Part shown: positions 59,801 to 64,000 of the stretch, piece after piece | How positions within the stretch are numbered: position 1 is the first letter of the stretch | Layout: each line of letters starts with the position of its first letter | From: Albifimbria verrucaria | Lineage: Eukaryota > Ascomycota > Sordariomycetes > Hypocreales > Stachybotryaceae | Direction: 5' to 3' | Length of the DNA stretch: 64,000 nt | Assembly (NCBI GenBank): GCA_020081605.1 | Contig: JAHREC010000018.1 | Location: 2,170,001 to 2,234,000, forward strand | The notes under the pieces: model-generated | Database searches by the model: none | What the model saw: only the letters and a program-made list of their open reading frames with translations | What the model was told of the DNA's origin: nothing | Made by a program: the position numbers and the translations under genes

Positions 59801-62800
59801 AGGCGGCGTTCCAGTGCGGCATATAGAAGAAAAGCCTTGCAGAGCCTGCTGCTTCAACAGGCTGAAGACTGCAGAATATCTGCACTAGCCAGGCATCGTA
59901 AAAACAGCCCAGGACGGGCTGTCCATCCTCCCTACCACAATGCCCACTGATAAGCCGGAATGGATGCGGAAGGAGGCATAACGGACAGCCTCCAGCTTAT
60001 GGTACTATAGACTGGGGCACGCCCCAAATCACAACCTCAGTGGATTCGATTGGTTTGCTCTTACATCATGACTTCCATCTTTTCCCGGATGTAGTGAGAT
60101 GAGGCCAGGTCATGGCTCATCCCTGCAGGCCGTCAGAGAATACACGGTTATATTGGAATCTGATAAGGCAGAGCATGTTAGAATAAGAAACACACCGATT
60201 CGAGACCAGCCAATGCGCACTTGGTGCAGAGACTTGTAGCCACAGGGCCGTAGCGGAAACGCATAGACAGACAAATGAACGCTTCCACGCCAACACCATC
60301 AAGCCGGGTAGGGACCATCAGGCTGAGAGGCGCTAGAACATCGGAGTCAGTGCCGTGTGCCGCGGCCACGTCTACCCCTTGGCCTTATCACCATCAACCT
60401 ATGACAGAGTTTGGATCATGATCGGCCTTGGGCATTCAAGCCACAAAGATCCAACCGCGACGTGTACGTCACTTCACACCACACTAACGGCTCAGTCACT
60501 TGGGCTCAGCGAGAACGAAAAAGCACTGCGGTTTTCTCAATCAGAAGCAGCCTTTTGGCGCCTGTGTAAGCCAGCCAACACAGCTTCGGGCTTCAGTAGT
60601 GCCTGCACGCAACGCCCAATCCCTCCGCCATCGTGTGTACATACGCAGCCTGGGGAAAGAGGCGGCCGTGTCTCAGGTTGTGGAAAATTCATGGCCTAGA
60701 ATAGGTAAGCAAGAGTTGAAGGCTCACGCTTTTGGCGCAGGGCATGCATGGATGAGTTCATCCGCAATATCAAAGAGGGAACCCTCATTGCCATTCCTGA
60801 GTCGCGTCGTCCCACCGGTTCGCCCCATCAACATTTTGTGGGAATATCACAGATCGCTGGGGACATGACGTTGGGACCGGAAATTACGTGTTTGCACGGA
60901 AGTGCTGTGGCCGGCCACTTCGTAGCAGGATATGGTATGGAGCGCCTAACAAGGGGTAGTAAGTGGGTGGGATGGAGGGCGAGGAGGGGTTGGATGACTG
61001 ACGAAAGAGAAAATAATCAACACATGAAACAAGGAGAAGATTCACCTGGGATGCTTCTCCATCACGGGAAGACTTGACCCGGGCACCAAAGCACTCGCGC
61101 CGAATCCACCGGGCGGTCTCGCTCCAGGGCCTACGACGAGGTCAAATGAAGATTACAGTGCCGCGCCTAATTGAATGACAAAGGGATGGTGACATATGCG
61201 CCAAGGTGGAGATGCCCTACCCTCTCGTGCGAAGCGACCGCACATCCTCCCCGCAAACGATGCTGATGAAGGGCTCGCTTGGCGTTGGCCAGGCGGAGCA
61301 GGCCCGGGAGATTGGAAATGCCATTGGGGGCCATCTGGTGTCATTCCTGCCGTGCAGCGTCATGGCGTATGTGTTCACCGTCTGTTTCCATTGCATCTTG
61401 CACCTGCGAGATCCCTTGTCAGAGCTGTCATTCGCGCATCGATGGGCTTTTCTGAAGCAGGAACGTCATCTCCGAGAAATCTTGCGTTAAACCCATGATC
61501 TGACGCAGAGGCTGGCGGGGCGATAAGCGGGATGCCAACGGTTGACGAAAGGGACAAGAAGAAAAAGAACGGTGACGAGCAGGAAGGAGACGATGCTCAC
61601 ACCCCTCGAGATTGCTTGTCAAGTAGCCAAGTAATTAGGCAGCGTGGGCAGTTCCCTGCTTGGCTGGCGGCTGCGACAATTGTGATCGCAAGATTGCACT
61701 GCGTGCGTGATACTACTACTCATCGGCACGTAGCCATCACATACCCGGCACGCAGATTATTGAAGAAGTTCCTTTTCGGAAAAAAAAGAAGAAGAAAAAA
61801 AGGAAAGCTTAGAAAAGAAGAGACAAGGAAAGAAACAAGCACTAAACGAGGTACGGACTACCTGGGCAATAGCTGATGTGTTAAGAACATTGGGGCCCGG
61901 ACATGTTTGTGCAAGCAATTCTGCCAGCGAATGCCCGGATCTTGGAGGTGCCTGTACAACAATCGTCCAGGCACTAAGACGATTACATCGGTAAATGGGA
62001 GAGTGTTCCAGCACTCTCTGGGTAAAGCACGTCGACAAAAACCGGGAGGACGGCAGAATGTCGTAAGGTGGAGAGAGCTTCAACAGCCCACACACACCCC
62101 ACCCCGTCCACACTACCTGCAGGCGTAGCGTAGCAGGAGCCCTGACCACATCCACATGTCGCTGCCAGAATGCGCACGATGCCGCACCGTCGGTATGTGC
62201 TACGATACGCGGTGGTGGTCCTGGTGCCTTGGGCGTACGCGCACCCCTCCTCCCTTCCCGGCCCAAAGAGGAACTCTGGGTTGCCGTACTGGGTATGCAC
62301 CCTGACTAGACAAAGCGAGCATCCGCGGGAGGGGAGGGCCTGAATGGTCAGGAGACCCAGGAGGGCACAGAATCAGACGCCGGTCGGGTCTCCACCCGAT
62401 GGTCCTTGAAGCCGATATGCCACGTTTGATCAGGCAAGTTCTCGTCATGCTGCCCGGCGCATCGTAAGCTGAGGGCTGGTCAGTCATTCCGGATTGAGCT
62501 CCTCTGTGCCTACCTTAGCTTTACCTTAGACACTTCCGCGTCCTTCAATTTCTTTTCCTGACGTTCACCTTGTGACAGATGCGGCCATGCCCACGCCATG
62601 GCCCCGTCGTTGGCCGTGGCCCGAACGGTGAATCGGGAAAGACAGTGTTCCAGGCATGACCCTCCCCGACCGAGCTGTCGTGGCCGACGAAGTCATCATC
62701 CTGAGCTCTGCAAAGACTCTACGGGCGGGCGGAAAGTGACAGGTCCCGGTAATCCAGTCGACAGTGCCCTCCACCCCCGCTGTGGTTTCAGTTTCAGAAT

Positions 62801-64000
62801 GCTCCCATCTCGCGCTGTGCGTGCGGCAGTGTCGAGATCGGTTGTCTAGTTCCCGGCACAGGTGCAAGGCTTGCAAGGCTTGCAAGGCAAGGCAGGTCCA
62901 GATAGCAAGCAAGGCTTTGTGGTTTTTTTTCTTTCTTTCTTTCGCACCTCGCACCCTCCCAAATGGACCTACCGCAAACCATGGCGGCCGAATCCTTGTC
63001 GCCATTCATTCGCCTACTAGAGAATGGCGTGGGAACCCGCTCGGATGGGTCAGGTACAGAAGACCGGAACAGGCCCGGCTCCCTTGACCCAGCCAAGCTC
63101 GTAGCCAGGTGCCTGATTTGAAGTGAAGGAGGGACGTGGAGTCTAGGACGAGGTTGAAGGTGAAGGTTGAGGTCGGAGGTAAAAAGAGACAAGTGGGGCA
63201 GAGACCTAAATTGAACTCAATTGAAATGAACTTGGCTCGTCTCGTCTGGTCCTGCCTGCCTTAGCTTATCTTGCAAGCACCGCGCGTAAGGTGCAGCAGA
63301 GCAGTTAGGTTAGGTTAGGTACAGTACAGGCAGTAAAGTACTACCTATGCATGGGTGCTTGGTCTTTGCCTTGCTTGACTTGGGTGCCGTGATGGAGGTA
63401 CTGCCTGCTCCCATACCTACCTACCTTACCTGCCTACCTTGCCTACCTTGCCTACCCGGCCATGTGGTTTGGCTGGTGTAAGGTTGGTAGAGCAAAAGGC
63501 CTGGCAAGGTCATTCATTCTTGCTGGGATACTGTAGAACTGACATTACCCGATAATACCCTAAAGCAATAATACATAAGCTACACTCACTTATTCATTAC
63601 ATTTACATTAGAGGCTAATAACTCTAATTCTCTCGTCTTCTTGGCTTACAGTCCAACTTCACACGGCCCGAGCCTTTTCTTTTCTTCTTAATACACCTCG
63701 CTTCGTCTCCCACTGTTTGTCCTCTTCATACCCGGAATAATTCTTTTCTACCCGCACCCTTGGCTTGTCCTCCCCGTCCTCGTGGCCGTGTCAGAGCCCG
63801 TCGTACCTCGCATGGTTAATAATCCCTTGCTGCTTTTCCTGCCTCATCTTTTGCTTTGCTCGGCCCTCTGGCTTTGCCCTGCCTTGCCTCGCCAACTCCT
63901 CGCCCAAAACCCTGGCCTTCCAACCGCAACCCGATACCCTGCTTGGCTTCTATATCTGGCCTCGTTTTGCAACCCTGAGGCTCAACACGTTATCCCCAGG
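56869..64000. other. 7.1 kb without a recognisable gene
   Basis: ORFs on both strands are under about 170 codons, lack family signatures and do not chain by plausible splicing as the genes to the left do. Notable patches are a T/C-rich tract (57335-57365), CTTGCAAGG tandem units (62862-62890), three TTAGGT units (63303-63322) and a dense TACC/GGTA cluster (63300-63475). From about 63640 to the end the plus strand is pyrimidine-rich, like other leaders here, so a plus-strand gene may start just beyond the window. Confidence 0.5.
63300..63475. repeat. TACC/GGTA-rich cluster
   Basis: TTAGGT units, GTACAGTACAGG, GGAGGTACTGCC and a run of CCTACC/CCTTGC units occur within 175 bp. The composition matches clusters seen upstream of other genes in this window, so it may mark the promoter of a gene just beyond the right edge. 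Confidence 0.6.

Noticed and set aside
63303..63322. TTAGGT tandem units suggesting a telomere
   Set aside because: There are only three units, the repeat is TTAGGT rather than TTAGGG, and it is embedded in a TACC/GGTA cluster.

Overview
The window is nuclear DNA of a filamentous ascomycete, most likely Sordariomycetes and probably Hypocreales. This rests on short GT..AG introns (about 50-170 nt), long gene-poor intergenic regions, a fungal rhodopsin-like (PTH11-type) membrane protein, a WSC-bearing GH16 wall enzyme, and a TMEM16 protein that closely resembles the Nectria/Fusarium scramblase. No rRNA, tRNA, mobile element, CRISPR array or secondary-metabolite cluster was recognised.

Fifteen protein genes can be supported. 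Left third: PEX12 (183-1472 +), a GH16-WSC cell-wall glucanase with long low-complexity tails (2172-5450 +), a calcineurin-like metallophosphoesterase (5606-6691 -), a TMEM16 scramblase (8090-10736 +), an SH3-domain protein (13312-16295 +), a secreted GH76 enzyme (18654-19854 +) and tubulin cofactor D (20839-24669 +). Middle: a 5.5 kb gene-free stretch, then a PTH11-like receptor (30199-31881 +). From 32.7 to 49.8 kb genes are denser and mostly serve gene expression: RPB5 (-), BFR1 (+), an uncharacterised fungal protein (-), the mitochondrial Obg GTPase MTG2 (+), the tRNA m5C methyltransferase TRM4/NCL1 (-) and the U3 processome subunit UTP21 (-). Right third: the inositol-pyrophosphate kinase VIP1 (51803-56868 +), then about 7 kb without a recognisable gene.

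The main technical result is that all 15 genes carry frame breaks, and almost all are repaired by restoring one base to a homopolymer, usually G or C. Exon sums for several genes become exact multiples of three only after this correction. These are almost certainly consensus errors, not pseudogenes, so coordinates below run from first ATG to final stop across the breaks.

Non-coding signals worth attention are a long hairpin with a CRE-like TGACGTC in its loop upstream of the scramblase gene, a second hairpin at 16528-16562, an identical CCTCA pentamer array in the sense strand of two leaders, and GGTA/TACC-rich clusters in most of the larger intergenic regions.
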